A DNA stretch of 18,447 nucleotides from the NCBI GenBank assembly GCA_028716065.1, contig JAQUQN010000013.1:1-18447 (forward strand), read 5' to 3'. This stretch comes from Candidatus Omnitrophota bacterium. Lineage in GTDB: Bacteria; Omnitrophota; Gorgyraeia; 2-01-FULL-45-10. The position numbers were made by a program, and so were the translations under genes. Within the stretch, counting starts at the first letter, position 1. Every line of letters starts with the position of its first letter. The notes beneath the pieces are model-generated. The model was not told the DNA's origin. It did not search any database and saw nothing but the letters and a program-made list of their open reading frames with translations. This document shows, piece by piece, positions 1-8,420 of this stretch.

Positions 1-123
1 CAGGACTATCTCCATCCTATCCTTGGGATAATCGATACCTATCAGATACTCGAGATTGGTATCCATCGTCCTTTCCGCGTTTTTGATCGGATTTATTATC
101 GATATAAACGGTAATTCACTCAT
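1..123 (-). CDS. Family 2 glycosyltransferase, N-terminal fragment (cut by window edge)
   Basis: Only the first 41 residues are in the window. They begin MSELPFISIINPIKNAERTM and continue with a stretch ending DYPKDRMEIVL. This matches the start of GT2 (GT-A fold) glycosyltransferases, in which a first beta strand with a PxxSIIxPxKN pattern is followed by a helix and a (L/I)DYPKD(R/K)xEIxx second strand. The family transfers sugars from nucleotide-sugar donors to lipid, protein or glycan acceptors; the acceptor cannot be told from this fragment. The start is the ATG at 121-123, with an AAGGAG ribosome site about 11 bases upstream. An out-of-frame ATG at 131-133 opens a five-codon frame overlapping the start and was not chosen. 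It lies 75 bases after the GH94 stop, across a heptamer array, and may be co-transcribed. The family call is fairly sure; the specific role is unknown. Confidence 0.75.
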   Translation of the reverse strand, partial: MSELPFISIINPIKNAERTMDTNLEYLIGIDYPKDRMEIVL

Positions 124-149
124 TTGTTGCCATGCTCCTTTCTATATTT

Positions 150-202
150 AACTCAAAACTCCTAACTCACAACTCCAAACTCATAACTCCAAACTAACTC
201 AC
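150..202. repeat. AACTCNN heptamer tandem array
   Basis: Six consecutive 7-base units read AACTCAA, AACTCCT, AACTCAC, AACTCCA, AACTCAT and AACTCCA on the plus strand, followed by a truncated AACT and a final AACTCAC. From the second unit on, the last three bases alternate between C-C-x and C-A-x, giving a 14-base superperiod. The array covers the whole GH94-glycosyltransferase junction and includes the GH94 stop codon (199-201). A sister array lies at 13880-13935. The pattern resembles the short tandemly repeated repetitive sequences known from cyanobacteria; its function here is unknown. Confidence 0.9.
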
Positions 203-2571
203 CCCATCACCACTCTAACCATATGCGCCTTCTTATCCTTGAAAGCCGGTATTATATTTCCGCTAATCTTTTTTCCGTCTACAATAACGGATTTTATTCC
301 CTTATTGACTCCCTTGGGGTTCCTGACATCTATATCGTAAGTCGCGTCCCTGAATATCCTGCGTACCTTAAAACCCTTCCACTTCTTCGGTATGCACGGG
401 TCTATGACGAGGCCCTCGTAATCAGGCCTCACACCCAGTATATGATTGGCTATTGCCACGAAATTCCACGCGGCGGTACCGGTGAGCCACGAATTCCTCG
501 CCCTTCCGAAATTCGGATTATCCCTGCCGGTTATGAATTGCGAATATATATAACATTCCGTCAGATGTATGTCGGCCATCCTGTTCTTGGTAGGCGGCAT
601 AATCGTCTTGTAGTACTTAAAGGCCTTATCTCCGCGGCCGAGCATCGTCTCCGCTATCATCGCCCAGGGGTTCGAATGGCAGAATATGCCGCCGTTCTCT
701 TTTAAGCCCGGCGCGAAGGTCGTGATGGCTCCCAGTTTCTCGTCGAACTCTTTATAGGGAGGCGACATGAGCATGATCCCGTATTTGGTATCGAGCTGTT
801 CATTCAGCATGTCCATGCACTGCTTCGACCTTTCGGGATCGGCGATGCCGCTCATGACGGCCCATGCCTGCGGAAGGAGATAGATATTGCCCCCTTCTCT
901 GGATCTGGACGAGCCGACCTCTTTTCCGTGTTTATCTATACCTCTTATGAACCACTTGCCGTCCCACGCCTTCTTATTGAAATTCTCCTTCACCCTTTCG
1001 GCTATCGCGCTATATTTCTCATGGTCCGACTCTTTCCTGAGTATCTTCGCTACCTTCAGGAATTCCTGTATCCCAAGATAAAGCAGTTCCGGTACCCAGG
1101 TAGTCTCGGCAACGTCATTATCGGTCCCCAGGTTCAGGCAGTCGTTCCAGTCCGCGAACCTCATCAGGACGAATCCGTTCGGACCTTTTTCGCTCAAGAC
1201 AAAATCTATCGCTCTTTTGAGGTGGATATACATCGGCTCCGCTTCTCCATCCACATATTTGACCAATTCATGCATGAAGGCGATATCGCCCGTCTCCTTC
1301 ATGTAGGTGCTCGATGATAGTATGAGCCAGAGAGGATCGTCCGAATATCCTCCCTTTTCACCGGTCTTGGTCAGAGGAAAGAATTTGTGGTGCGAAGAAC
1401 CGTTCTTGAACTGGTTAGAGGCGAGCTCCATGATCCTGGTCTTGACCCTGTCCTGAATTGCATGTATGACCCCGAGCGTATCCTGGTTCGAATCCCTGAA
1501 TCCCATGCCTCTGCCTATGCCGGCCTCATAATACGAAGCGGACCTTGACCAGTTGAAGGTCGTGCGGCATTGGTACTGGTTCCAGATATTGACCATCGAA
1601 TTGACGTCTTTATCAGGGGTCTCGGCCTGGTAACGGCTGAGGTAGGCGTTCCAGTAGTCCTTCAGTTCATATAACTTCTGATAGACATCCTTCTCGTCTG
1701 CATATCTCTTATATATCTTCTTGGCTTCTTCCTTCGTCTCGGCCACGCCAAGCATGAAGACGGCATCCTTGGTCTGGCCCGGCTTTAACGATAATGTGAG
1801 CGAAACGCTCGCTATGGGGTTCCCTCCGGAGGCCATAGAGTTGAAGTTCTTCCCCCGCTCCACCGCTATAGGGTCGGATTCCGAACGATAAGGCCCGATG
1901 AATGCCTCCCTGTCGCAATCGTATCCCGATATCTTCTTGTTACACCCGAAATATGCCAGGCCGTACTTGCCCGACTTCGGCGCGTACCCTGTCTGGTGGA
2001 ATATCAGATTACCATCATTGACGGCGCTCGCTATGTTGAGGGTATACTGGAAATCCGTCATGTCCATATCAGCGTGCCAGAGGCAAAATTCAATATAGGT
2101 AAAGAGTTTTATCCTGCGCGCCTTCCTGGAATCGTTCTTTACTTTCAGCGCCCAGAACTCGATGTTCTCTCCTATCGGCACAAAATACGCGGCCTCGGTC
2201 GATATGCCGCTATATTTCGATTTTATGATGGTATACCCCATCCCGTGCCTGCACTCATATTCGTATTTCTGGTCTTTGGTCTTTGGTCTTTGGTCTTTTA
2301 TCACCGGCTGCCATGTCGCCGACCAATAGTCTCCTGAAACTTCATCGCGCAGGTAGATGTACCTGCCCGGCCTGTCGACGGGAACGTTATTGTAACGGAA
2401 GCGTGTTATCCTTCTGTCTTTCGGGTCCCGGTGAAAGCTGTATCCTCCGGCCGTATTCGACATGAGCGCGCAGTACTCATCGCATCCCAGGTAATTTATC
2501 CACGGCGTCGGCGTATCAGGTCTCGTGATCACGAATTCCTTGTTCTTATTATCGAGGTGTCCGTATTTCAT
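199..2571 (-). CDS. GH94 cellobiose/cellodextrin phosphorylase
   Basis: This 790-residue protein has the whole-length pattern of cytoplasmic GH94 phosphorylases, which split beta-1,4-glucosides with inorganic phosphate to give glucose 1-phosphate and a shortened sugar. The start MKYGHLDNKNKEFVITRPDT is close to known cellobiose phosphorylases, as are SNTAGGYSFHRDP (38-50), DRPGRYIYLRD (66-76) and GRGMGFRDSNQD (353-364). The RFADWNDCLNLG motif (471-482) carries the expected general-acid Asp, D477. Length is normal for the family. The start codon follows the preceding stop by only three bases, with no clear ribosome site, suggesting translational coupling. Residues 92-102 (KDQRPKTKDQK) are encoded by a heptamer repeat and look like a local insertion relative to family members I remember. 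Cellobiose phosphorylase is the best call; other GH94 specificities remain possible. It would process the glucosyl part of glucomannan oligosaccharides. Confidence 0.92.
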   Translation of the reverse strand: MKYGHLDNKNKEFVITRPDTPTPWINYLGCDEYCALMSNTAGGYSFHRDPKDRRITRFRYNNVPVDRPGRYIYLRDEVSGDYWSATWQPVIKDQRPKTKDQKYEYECRHGMGYTIIKSKYSGISTEAAYFVPIGENIEFWALKVKNDSRKARRIKLFTYIEFCLWHADMDMTDFQYTLNIASAVNDGNLIFHQTGYAPKSGKYGLAYFGCNKKISGYDCDREAFIGPYRSESDPIAVERGKNFNSMASGGNPIASVSLTLSLKPGQTKDAVFMLGVAETKEEAKKIYKRYADEKDVYQKLYELKDYWNAYLSRYQAETPDKDVNSMVNIWNQYQCRTTFNWSRSASYYEAGIGRGMGFRDSNQDTLGVIHAIQDRVKTRIMELASNQFKNGSSHHKFFPLTKTGEKGGYSDDPLWLILSSSTYMKETGDIAFMHELVKYVDGEAEPMYIHLKRAIDFVLSEKGPNGFVLMRFADWNDCLNLGTDNDVAETTWVPELLYLGIQEFLKVAKILRKESDHEKYSAIAERVKENFNKKAWDGKWFIRGIDKHGKEVGSSRSREGGNIYLLPQAWAVMSGIADPERSKQCMDMLNEQLDTKYGIMLMSPPYKEFDEKLGAITTFAPGLKENGGIFCHSNPWAMIAETMLGRGDKAFKYYKTIMPPTKNRMADIHLTECYIYSQFITGRDNPNFGRARNSWLTGTAAWNFVAIANHILGVRPDYEGLVIDPCIPKKWKGFKVRRIFRDATYDIDVRNPKGVNKGIKSVIVDGKKISGNIIPAFKDKKAHMVRVVMG
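2271..2298. repeat. Perfect heptamer repeat (AAAGACC x4) inside the GH94 coding region
   Basis: Four perfect tandem GGTCTTT units are read on the plus strand (AAAGACC on the coding strand). Because 7 is not a multiple of 3, the repeat is translated through all three frames as KDQRPKT before repeating. Gain or loss of one unit would shift the frame near residue 100 of 790 and inactivate the enzyme. Gain or loss of three units would keep the frame. Confidence 0.95.
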
Positions 2572-2574
2572 TTA

Positions 2575-3177
2575 TCATTCTGACAATTTCACGCAATCCA
2601 TGTATATCGGGCCCTTATAGGCGATCTTGCCGTTTGACTCTATCCTGATGCCTATCTTCTTCACATCCGCCCTGAAATTATCCGTTATAAATTTGCGCCA
2701 GTTGAGGCTATTCTGGGTCAGGTCCGCCTTCACGACCGTCCATTCTCCGGGGGCAAGCGGAACGGACCTGTTCATCTCCGTCCACTTCCAGTCCTCTCCC
2801 GTGGTGAGGATTATCTTCGCGCGCAGGCCCCTCGGCGCGTCTTTCGGTAAAAATATGTTCACCGAGATATAATTGAATATGCTCCAGTCGGTGACGTCCG
2901 CCACCCGCTCGACATACGCCCCTCTCCATCCCGGCGTGCCGGGAAAATTGACCCCGACCTCGAGGGCGTATTTTCCGTCGCAGGCCTGGAACTCCGAAAC
3001 ACCTATCGTTTCGGCCACGTGGTCCTGTTTCGTAAACGCCCAGTCCGGTATCTCCCAGCCTTCCGGGTCCCTCTCGAAACTGAAAAGCACTATCTCTTTC
3101 GAAAAAGGCATCGCGGGACTGGCGGTAAAAACTGCCGTTACCAAAACCAGTGTAAACAACATTTTCGAAAAACTCAT
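2575..3177 (-). CDS. Exported jelly-roll carbohydrate-binding-like protein
   Basis: This is a 200-residue protein with a signal peptide: K5, a hydrophobic stretch at about 7-19 and a likely cleavage after SPA near residue 22. The mature part is a single beta-rich domain, with FSFERDPEGW at 32-41, a central YISVNIFLPKDAPRG and a final YMDCVKLSE. This layout resembles jelly-roll carbohydrate-binding modules such as CBM11, CBM27 or CBM35, where an 'FE.D..GW' start and a terminal 'iD.i.l' strand are common. No catalytic signature is visible. The start ATG (3175-3177) has an AAGGGG site about 11 bases upstream. It lies 37 bases after a GH113 gene and 3 bases before GH94, so it probably binds the mannan or glucomannan chain attacked by the neighbouring enzymes. 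The CBM assignment is structural inference; the ligand is unproven. Confidence 0.6.
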   Translation of the reverse strand: MSFSKMLFTLVLVTAVFTASPAMPFSKEIVLFSFERDPEGWEIPDWAFTKQDHVAETIGVSEFQACDGKYALEVGVNFPGTPGWRGAYVERVADVTDWSIFNYISVNIFLPKDAPRGLRAKIILTTGEDWKWTEMNRSVPLAPGEWTVVKADLTQNSLNWRKFITDNFRADVKKIGIRIESNGKIAYKGPIYMDCVKLSE

Positions 3178-3214
3178 GATGATCTATACCCCTTCCGCTT
3201 CACTAGTTGTTTTT

Positions 3215-4300
3215 TCATTTTCCAGTCGTCTCGAAATTCGTCTTCGGCCCGATGGATTTCGCGTACCATTCCTTCACTATTTTCTCGGCGGGTTTGTTCT
3301 GAGGACTGTAACCTCTGTTATTGGGGCCGCCGAACCTGACATCCGTCCCCCATTTCCACCAGTATACTCCGTAGAACCACTCCTTATTCCAGAACGTTTC
3401 GAGTAAGGCCGTGTAGCAATCCGCCTGTAGGTCTAAATCGAGCTTTCCCATGCTCTCTTCCCAGGGCATCCTTGCCGCGCCCGTTGCGCTGCAGTATCCG
3501 GCCTCCGGGAATATGACCGGTTTATTCACAGTTGCCTGAAACGCCTCTATCTGGGCCAGCCATTCCCCCCACCCCTTTTTTATTTCGGCAAGCGTAGGCC
3601 TAGCTTTATCCGAGAGAGGAAAATAAGGGTCGATTCCGACGTAGTCGAGCGCGTCCCAGAATTTGACATGCTCGAACTCCTCATTCCAGTTGGCCGCGTA
3701 TGTCAGCGGGCCTTTATAGGCCTCTCTTACCGGCGCTATTACCTTTGACTTCCACATATCCTCTTTTACGGTAGCGACCGATGTCAGTTCTGTCCCGATA
3801 CAGAGAAGCTCCACCTTGTGCTCCTGGGCCATCTTAGCGTAATGCACGATAAAACCCCTGTAACTCTCAAACCATTCATTCCATCCCGACTCCGACGTAC
3901 AGACTATCTCTCCGCGCCAGCTTCCTCCGGAAGTATCCTGAAGGTCGAGGTGGGGCTTGAGCATGACCTTCATGCCGAGCGAATGCGCCTTTTCTACCGC
4001 ATGGATTATGCTATCATCCGTAGGCGTGTAATCGGTGGGAAATATCTTCGTCGTGGAACATGACTCCTGGAACCACGTCGTAACTATGGCTACCCACTTG
4101 GTGCCGGTTGCGGCCATCGCCTCGAGTGATTCATCCGAAGCGGCTGAGCCGTACCTGTCCTTCGACCAGGTGACATAACACATGCCCTTCTGGAACTCGA
4201 ATTTGGGTTTAGGCCTCATCAATCCTTTACTGAACAGCATCCATACGGATCCGACGACAATTATCAATACTACCAACAATACTCCGCTTTTGTTCTTCAT
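3215..4300 (-). CDS. Membrane-anchored GH113 endo-beta-1,4-mannanase-like hydrolase
   Basis: This 361-residue protein has one N-terminal hydrophobic segment (about 7-24) after two lysines, so it is probably anchored in the membrane facing outward. The rest is a single TIM barrel with GH113 features: GMKVMLKPHLDL (109-120), LLCIGTEL (165-172) with candidate acid/base E171, GIDPYFPL (222-229), PVIFPEAGY (261-269) with candidate nucleophile E266, and VYWWKWG (312-318). GH113 enzymes such as Alicyclobacillus ManA cleave beta-1,4-mannan and glucomannan. The ribosome site GGAG overlaps the stop of the upstream GH113 gene (TAGGAG, about 10 bases before the ATG), so the two are tightly coupled. It is a paralogue of that neighbour, without the discoidin domain. 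The fold and family are well supported; the exact substrate is inferred. Confidence 0.85.
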   Translation of the reverse strand: MKNKSGVLLVVLIIVVGSVWMLFSKGLMRPKPKFEFQKGMCYVTWSKDRYGSAASDESLEAMAATGTKWVAIVTTWFQESCSTTKIFPTDYTPTDDSIIHAVEKAHSLGMKVMLKPHLDLQDTSGGSWRGEIVCTSESGWNEWFESYRGFIVHYAKMAQEHKVELLCIGTELTSVATVKEDMWKSKVIAPVREAYKGPLTYAANWNEEFEHVKFWDALDYVGIDPYFPLSDKARPTLAEIKKGWGEWLAQIEAFQATVNKPVIFPEAGYCSATGAARMPWEESMGKLDLDLQADCYTALLETFWNKEWFYGVYWWKWGTDVRFGGPNNRGYSPQNKPAEKIVKEWYAKSIGPKTNFETTGK

Positions 4301-4311
4301 TTTAAGCGCTC

Positions 4312-5901
4312 CTACTTTGTTTTTTCATACCAATCAGAGAGAACCTTTTCTCCTCGTTTTCCTCTCAACGTATATCCTAACGGTCCTATATCGGGCCTTG
4401 GAAAATAATTCCACCAGTAAAGCCCTTTAAACCAGCTCCTCTTTGTAAGGACCTTCATTAAACTTTCCAGGCAATTTGACTGCTCTTCCTGGCTTTCGAC
4501 ATAAGTCGCCAATGTCGGCAATATCCTCCATGGCTGCTTGTTGGAGCCGATGATGGTGTCATATCCTATCTCTGTAAATATGACGGGCTTATTCAGGCCG
4601 TTCTCCTTCAGCCACTTCTCAAGCGTGTCGGCATGTTTTGTCCACGCCTTGACCAACTCCTCCAGCGGAGGGTTGTCCTCATTCGTCAACGGAAAATAGG
4701 CGTCGATGCCTATGGAATCCATATCGTTCCAGAAAGATACAGTCTCGTATTCATCCCAATTTGCCGCGTAAGTGAGGCTGCCCTTATATACCTTCTTTAT
4801 ATCGCTTATGATATCGAGCCATTTTTCTTTCCATCTCGATGTCGTGGTATTCGATAATTCCGTCCCTATGCACAATAGCTCGACGTTATATTTGGCGGCG
4901 AGTTGGGCGTAATGGATTATGAACTCTTTGTAATTTTTAAACCATTCGTCGCTCGGTATGATATTACTGCGGGCATCCTCGTCAACCAGGTCCACGTGCG
5001 GTTTGAGCATGACCTTCATTCCTAGGGCGTGTATGATATTGATGGCGTGGCCGAGCGATTCGTCGCTGGTGGTCTTTTTCACATCGGCATACATCCTCTT
5101 CGATTCGGCGTCATCCTGATAATAGACGCTCATGAGAGCCACGTGCTTCACCCCGAGCTTGGACAGGTATATGAGGCTGTAGTCAGAAAGGTCCGTGGCC
5201 AGTTCGCTCTTATCCCAGGAGGTATAGTTGACCCCCTTCTGAAATTCCGTCACGGCAATCGGGCCTGGCGACGGAACGATCTGTTCGGCTATCAATCTTA
5301 TCTCATCCAGCTTCTTTTCAAATTCCGATTTCTGGGCGCTCTTTTTGAAGGTATCTTCTAAGGGCAGGTCTTCCGGATTTTTATCTTTTGGCCCGTACGC
5401 TTCGACCTCCCAAATAGAGATACCCCATTCAGGATTCGCCCGCTTCAGGCCCAGTATCTTGACGTACCTGGCCGTGACAGGCTGAAACTTCATTTCGTTC
5501 GTCCCGCCTGTCTGTCCTTCAAGAAGCACTACTCTCTTCCACGTCTTTGCGTCATCGGAAGAGAGTATCTCATAACTCGACGCATAGGCCTGTTCCCACT
5601 TTATCACTATCTTCGACACCGTCTTTGGTTTTCCGAAATCGAAATATATCCACTCGCCGTCCTTATAACCCGATGACCAACGCGTATTTAAGTCGGCGTC
5701 AACCGGCGCCATTGGGTCCGGTTTCGGCGCCCAGTCCGGACTCTCATCGAAACTCGAAGCGGCGGCATTCTCGACTTTGAGATATACCATGTCGCCATTA
5801 GTCGTTACTTCTTCATTGTCAGTCACCGCAGCGCACGCCGAGCCGCTAAAGACGAACATGCCCAGTGTCAGACATAAAACGATTATTTTGAAATTTGTCA
5901 T
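4312..5901 (-). CDS. Exported F5/8-type C (discoidin) domain plus GH113 mannanase-like hydrolase
   Basis: This 529-residue protein has an N-terminal hydrophobic signal (about 5-24). The GSAC before C23 is a poor lipobox, so cleavage by signal peptidase I is also possible. A discoidin/CBM32-like domain spans about 40-170, with DADLNTRWSSG (68-78), WIYFDFGKPKTVSKI (84-98) and a closing ISIWEVEAYG (161-170). A charged linker (about 172-210) leads to a GH113-type TIM barrel from about 215. The barrel shows GMKVMLKPHVDL (294-305), LLCIGTEL (342-349) with candidate acid/base E348, GIDAYFPL (398-405), VIFTEIGY (440-447) with candidate nucleophile E444, and LYWWNYF (494-500). It would bind and cut beta-1,4-mannan or glucomannan outside the cytoplasm. 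The ribosome site overlaps the stop of the MalG-type permease (TAGGAG), so the genes form one operon. Confidence 0.87.
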   Translation of the reverse strand: MTNFKIIVLCLTLGMFVFSGSACAAVTDNEEVTTNGDMVYLKVENAAASSFDESPDWAPKPDPMAPVDADLNTRWSSGYKDGEWIYFDFGKPKTVSKIVIKWEQAYASSYEILSSDDAKTWKRVVLLEGQTGGTNEMKFQPVTARYVKILGLKRANPEWGISIWEVEAYGPKDKNPEDLPLEDTFKKSAQKSEFEKKLDEIRLIAEQIVPSPGPIAVTEFQKGVNYTSWDKSELATDLSDYSLIYLSKLGVKHVALMSVYYQDDAESKRMYADVKKTTSDESLGHAINIIHALGMKVMLKPHVDLVDEDARSNIIPSDEWFKNYKEFIIHYAQLAAKYNVELLCIGTELSNTTTSRWKEKWLDIISDIKKVYKGSLTYAANWDEYETVSFWNDMDSIGIDAYFPLTNEDNPPLEELVKAWTKHADTLEKWLKENGLNKPVIFTEIGYDTIIGSNKQPWRILPTLATYVESQEEQSNCLESLMKVLTKRSWFKGLYWWNYFPRPDIGPLGYTLRGKRGEKVLSDWYEKTK

Positions 5902-5917
5902 TTTATTTTCCTATCTC

Positions 5918-6775
5918 CTACAGCTTTCCATACTCCTTAAGCCCCGTCATCGCTATCCCCTCCATGAAATATCTCTGGAATGCGAGGAAGACAATGAGCA
6001 TCGGCGTCGTCGCCACCACTGCGCCTGCCATGACCATCGCGAATCTCGTGCCGAACTGGCCGTTGAGCACGGAGAGTGCGAGCGGCAGCGTGCGCATCTT
6101 GCTTGAGTTTATCACTATGAGGGGCCATATGAAGCTGTTCCACTGCTGCAGGAACGTGAATATCGCCAGCGTCGCGATGACCGGTTTTATCAGCGGCAGT
6201 ATTACGAGGCGGTAGATGGTGAACTCGCTGCACCCGTCGATCTTCGCCGCATCAACCAAATCATCCGGTATCGACATTATGAACTGCCTGCACAAAAAAA
6301 CGCCGAAGACGCCGGCCAGCTGCGGCACGATCAATGCGTTGTAGGAATTGAGCCACCCCAGTTTTATCATGAGTATGAACCCGGATATCAAGTTGACCTG
6401 CCACGGTATCATTAAAGACCCCAGAAGGACAAAGAATATCTTGTCCCTTCCCCAGAACCTGTGTTTCGCGAAGGCGTAACCGGCCAGCGAGCAGAAGAAA
6501 AGGTTCCCCAGCGTAACCGTGCCAGCGACGAAGATGCTGTTCCACATGTACCGCCACATCGGTATTAGGCGGAAGAGGTCCTTGTAAGAGAGCAATGTCG
6601 GGTCTTTGACAACGAAAGACGGCGGATAAGACTGTATTTCCGCGATCGGCTTTATACTTGTAACGAACATCCAGACATACGGGACCGCTACGGAAACCGC
6701 GCCGAGGAAGAGGAACGCGTATATCACGCTCTTTATCGAGACATTCTGGAATCGCTTGCTCTTTAGGATTTCCAT
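5918..6775 (-). CDS. ABC sugar transporter permease, MalG type
   Basis: This 285-residue integral membrane protein has about six hydrophobic segments (first at about 18-40). The EAA loop of binding-protein-dependent permeases lies at about 173-198 (VDAAKIDGCSEF followed by LPLIKP), which docks the ATPase subunit. The C-terminus GLKEYGKL is typical of MalG/UgpE-type carbohydrate permeases (CUT1 group). Its expected partner, the MalF-type subunit, is at 9587-10492. The usual malF-malG adjacency is broken by the GH130 and symporter genes. The ATG at 6773-6775 has no recognisable ribosome site; an upstream ATG at 6783-6785 runs into a stop after two codons. The gene leads directly into the GH113 gene downstream. 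Substrate is inferred from neighbours to be beta-mannan or glucomannan oligosaccharides. Confidence 0.9.
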   Translation of the reverse strand: MEILKSKRFQNVSIKSVIYAFLFLGAVSVAVPYVWMFVTSIKPIAEIQSYPPSFVVKDPTLLSYKDLFRLIPMWRYMWNSIFVAGTVTLGNLFFCSLAGYAFAKHRFWGRDKIFFVLLGSLMIPWQVNLISGFILMIKLGWLNSYNALIVPQLAGVFGVFLCRQFIMSIPDDLVDAAKIDGCSEFTIYRLVILPLIKPVIATLAIFTFLQQWNSFIWPLIVINSSKMRTLPLALSVLNGQFGTRFAMVMAGAVVATTPMLIVFLAFQRYFMEGIAMTGLKEYGKL

Positions 6776-6893
6776 TCTGCTACGCCATTCACTTGTTTAT
6801 CTACGGTATGGCTTCGCAGGAATGTGTTCCTACGAAGCTCTACCAGTGGTCAAATTATCGATGAGCGAAGTAGAACCATCTCAATCAGCTATT
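6776..6893 (-). other. Junction with a 12-bp hairpin seen fully only in the transcribed strand
   Basis: The hairpin covers 6811-6838. On the minus strand GCTTCGTAGGAA pairs with TTCCTGCGAAGC around a CACA loop, with one U-G wobble. On the plus strand the same position is a C-A mismatch, so the structure suits minus-strand RNA. No U-run follows, so it is not a classical terminator. Farther upstream a weak promoter-like pair is present, TTGAGA then GATAAT with a long 19-base spacer; I give it little weight. Nothing else is recognised here. Confidence 0.6.
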
Positions 6894-8348
6894 TTACACC
6901 GTGCCTCTGCGCTCTTCGAGGGCCTTGCGTATTTCCACGACTTTTTGTTTCGTCAAGGGCACGCGCAAAACGAAAATAATAGCAATTATCAGGCCCACGA
7001 CCGGCACGAAAGCCAGACTTGAGCGAATCCCGAATATCGTCGCAGGCGCCTGCACCTTAAGTTTCCAGGTAAAGCCCACCCATGTCAAGATAAGGCCGGA
7101 AACGTAATACCCCAATGAATTACCTAACTTCAGTATATAGGAAGCGCAGGCGGTGAAAGAACCTTCCCTTCTTTCATGCGTATTGAGCTCATCGTCGTCA
7201 ATGATGTCGGCGCCGATGGAACTATGCAGCATCCAGAGGCTGGCCGCGCACATCCCCATCAAACCCGAGGAGATCGTCTGCAGCCAGATGATCGACGGCG
7301 TATACAAGAACCAGGAACCACCGTAACCGCATATGCCTACACAGCAGGCTACAACTGCCGCATGGCGCTTGCCGATGTGATGCGCCAGAGTTGCATGCAG
7401 CGGAACCCCTATGAGGCCGCCTATCATGAAGGCCACGCCCATCCAAAACTGCCAATTATCTCCTACAATTTTATCGCCGCCGGCTACATAAAAGACCGTG
7501 GCATAGTAACCAAGCGAGCCAACCATGCTCGTGCCTAAAGTAAAAGCGCCGCCCATGACCATCATCTGGCGGAAGGATTTATTCTTAAGGGTTTCACCAA
7601 AGCCGCTAAGAATAGAAATCCTCTCCTTAACCTTCACCACCACTTTGTTATAGTATCGTTCTTTAACTCTGAAGAAGATGATTATGGCAAAAATGGCCAT
7701 TACCATACCCAATATTGCCGTGTACACTTGCACTCCCCGAAGAGTATTCTTTTGTCCTGTTCCCGGAATAAGGAACCAGGCCAAATTGGTAAACCGCAAG
7801 GCATAAAAATTGCCCAGTTCTGAAACCTTTTGGGCCATGCTGCGATAGGCCATGATGGAGGTGCGCTCTTCGTAATCAGGCGACATTTCCGCGCCCAAAC
7901 TGTAGTAAGGCACAGTGAAAGCGCTGATTATTGGAATATAAACCATGGTGGAGAATATCATGTACCAGAAGACTACGGACAGGCCGAGGAATTTTATATT
8001 CACCCAGGACGGCGACACTAAAAATAAGATCGGTAGAAACAGTCCGCTTGCAATACCGGCGATCAGAATAAAAGGACGGCGGCGGCCGAATCTGGAACGC
8101 AAATTATCGGACAGCCACCCCACCAGAGGATCGACGATGGCATCCCATATCCGTATCAATGTAAGCGCCAAGCCCACCAGCCAAGGCTCAATACCCAGAT
8201 ACATGTTAAATACCGCGAAAGCAACAGCCGGGTACAACCAGATACCCCACATATCGACTGCCGTGCCAAGGCTATAGAACATCTTGGTGGGAATCGGAAG
8301 ACGATCCCGCAGAGGTTTCTTCTCATTAACGGCATTAGCTTCCTGCAT
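6894..8348 (-). CDS. GPH-family sugar:cation symporter (MelB-like, MFS fold)
   Basis: This 484-residue protein has about twelve hydrophobic segments. The family signature is clear: RIWDAIVDP (66-74) matches the MelB cation-site pattern with R66, D69 and D73 in the places of R52, D55 and D59. It is followed by GWLSDNLRSRFGRRRP (77-92). The later DIIDDDELNTHERREG segment matches the conserved middle-loop motif of glycoside-pentoside-hexuronide transporters. The protein imports sugars or glycosides with Na+ or H+. The ATG at 8346-8348 has a strong AAGGAGGA ribosome site about 7 bases upstream. It follows GH130 and should share its promoter. By eye this gene uses fewer ATA isoleucine codons than the permeases on either side, a possible sign of separate origin. 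Substrate is probably a manno- or glucomanno-disaccharide, by inference. Confidence 0.9.
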   Translation of the reverse strand: MQEANAVNEKKPLRDRLPIPTKMFYSLGTAVDMWGIWLYPAVAFAVFNMYLGIEPWLVGLALTLIRIWDAIVDPLVGWLSDNLRSRFGRRRPFILIAGIASGLFLPILFLVSPSWVNIKFLGLSVVFWYMIFSTMVYIPIISAFTVPYYSLGAEMSPDYEERTSIMAYRSMAQKVSELGNFYALRFTNLAWFLIPGTGQKNTLRGVQVYTAILGMVMAIFAIIIFFRVKERYYNKVVVKVKERISILSGFGETLKNKSFRQMMVMGGAFTLGTSMVGSLGYYATVFYVAGGDKIVGDNWQFWMGVAFMIGGLIGVPLHATLAHHIGKRHAAVVACCVGICGYGGSWFLYTPSIIWLQTISSGLMGMCAASLWMLHSSIGADIIDDDELNTHERREGSFTACASYILKLGNSLGYYVSGLILTWVGFTWKLKVQAPATIFGIRSSLAFVPVVGLIIAIIFVLRVPLTKQKVVEIRKALEERRGTV

Positions 8349-8368
8349 TGTCTCTCCTCCTTTTTCAT

Positions 8369-8415
8369 TTCTGCGAAGCCCTACCTCGGTTTACGAGCCG
8401 AAGGGCGAAGCAGAA
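8369..8415. repeat. GC-rich interrupted palindrome before the symporter gene
   Basis: The outer arms TTCTGC and GCAGAA enclose a GAA/GAA internal loop, then GCCCT pairs with AGGGC, and TCGG pairs with CCGA around a TTTACGAG loop. It sits about 20 bases before the symporter ATG and directly beside the two-hairpin repeat, so the GH130-symporter junction can form three stem-loops in a row. There is no U-run, so it is not a typical terminator. It may be a small mobile or REP-like palindrome, or an mRNA processing site. Confidence 0.65.
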
Positions 8416-8420
8416 TTAAC

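Noticed and set aside
116..133. Five-codon frame starting at 133 and overlapping the glycosyltransferase start
   Set aside because: It is too short and has no leader-peptide character. It could be chance, so it is not annotated as a gene.
150..202. Tandem repeats considered as a CRISPR array
   Set aside because: The 7-base units are contiguous without spacers, and no cas genes are present.
223..705. Plus-strand open frame of 160 codons
   Set aside because: It is a shadow of the GH94 C-terminal region, with no family resemblance.
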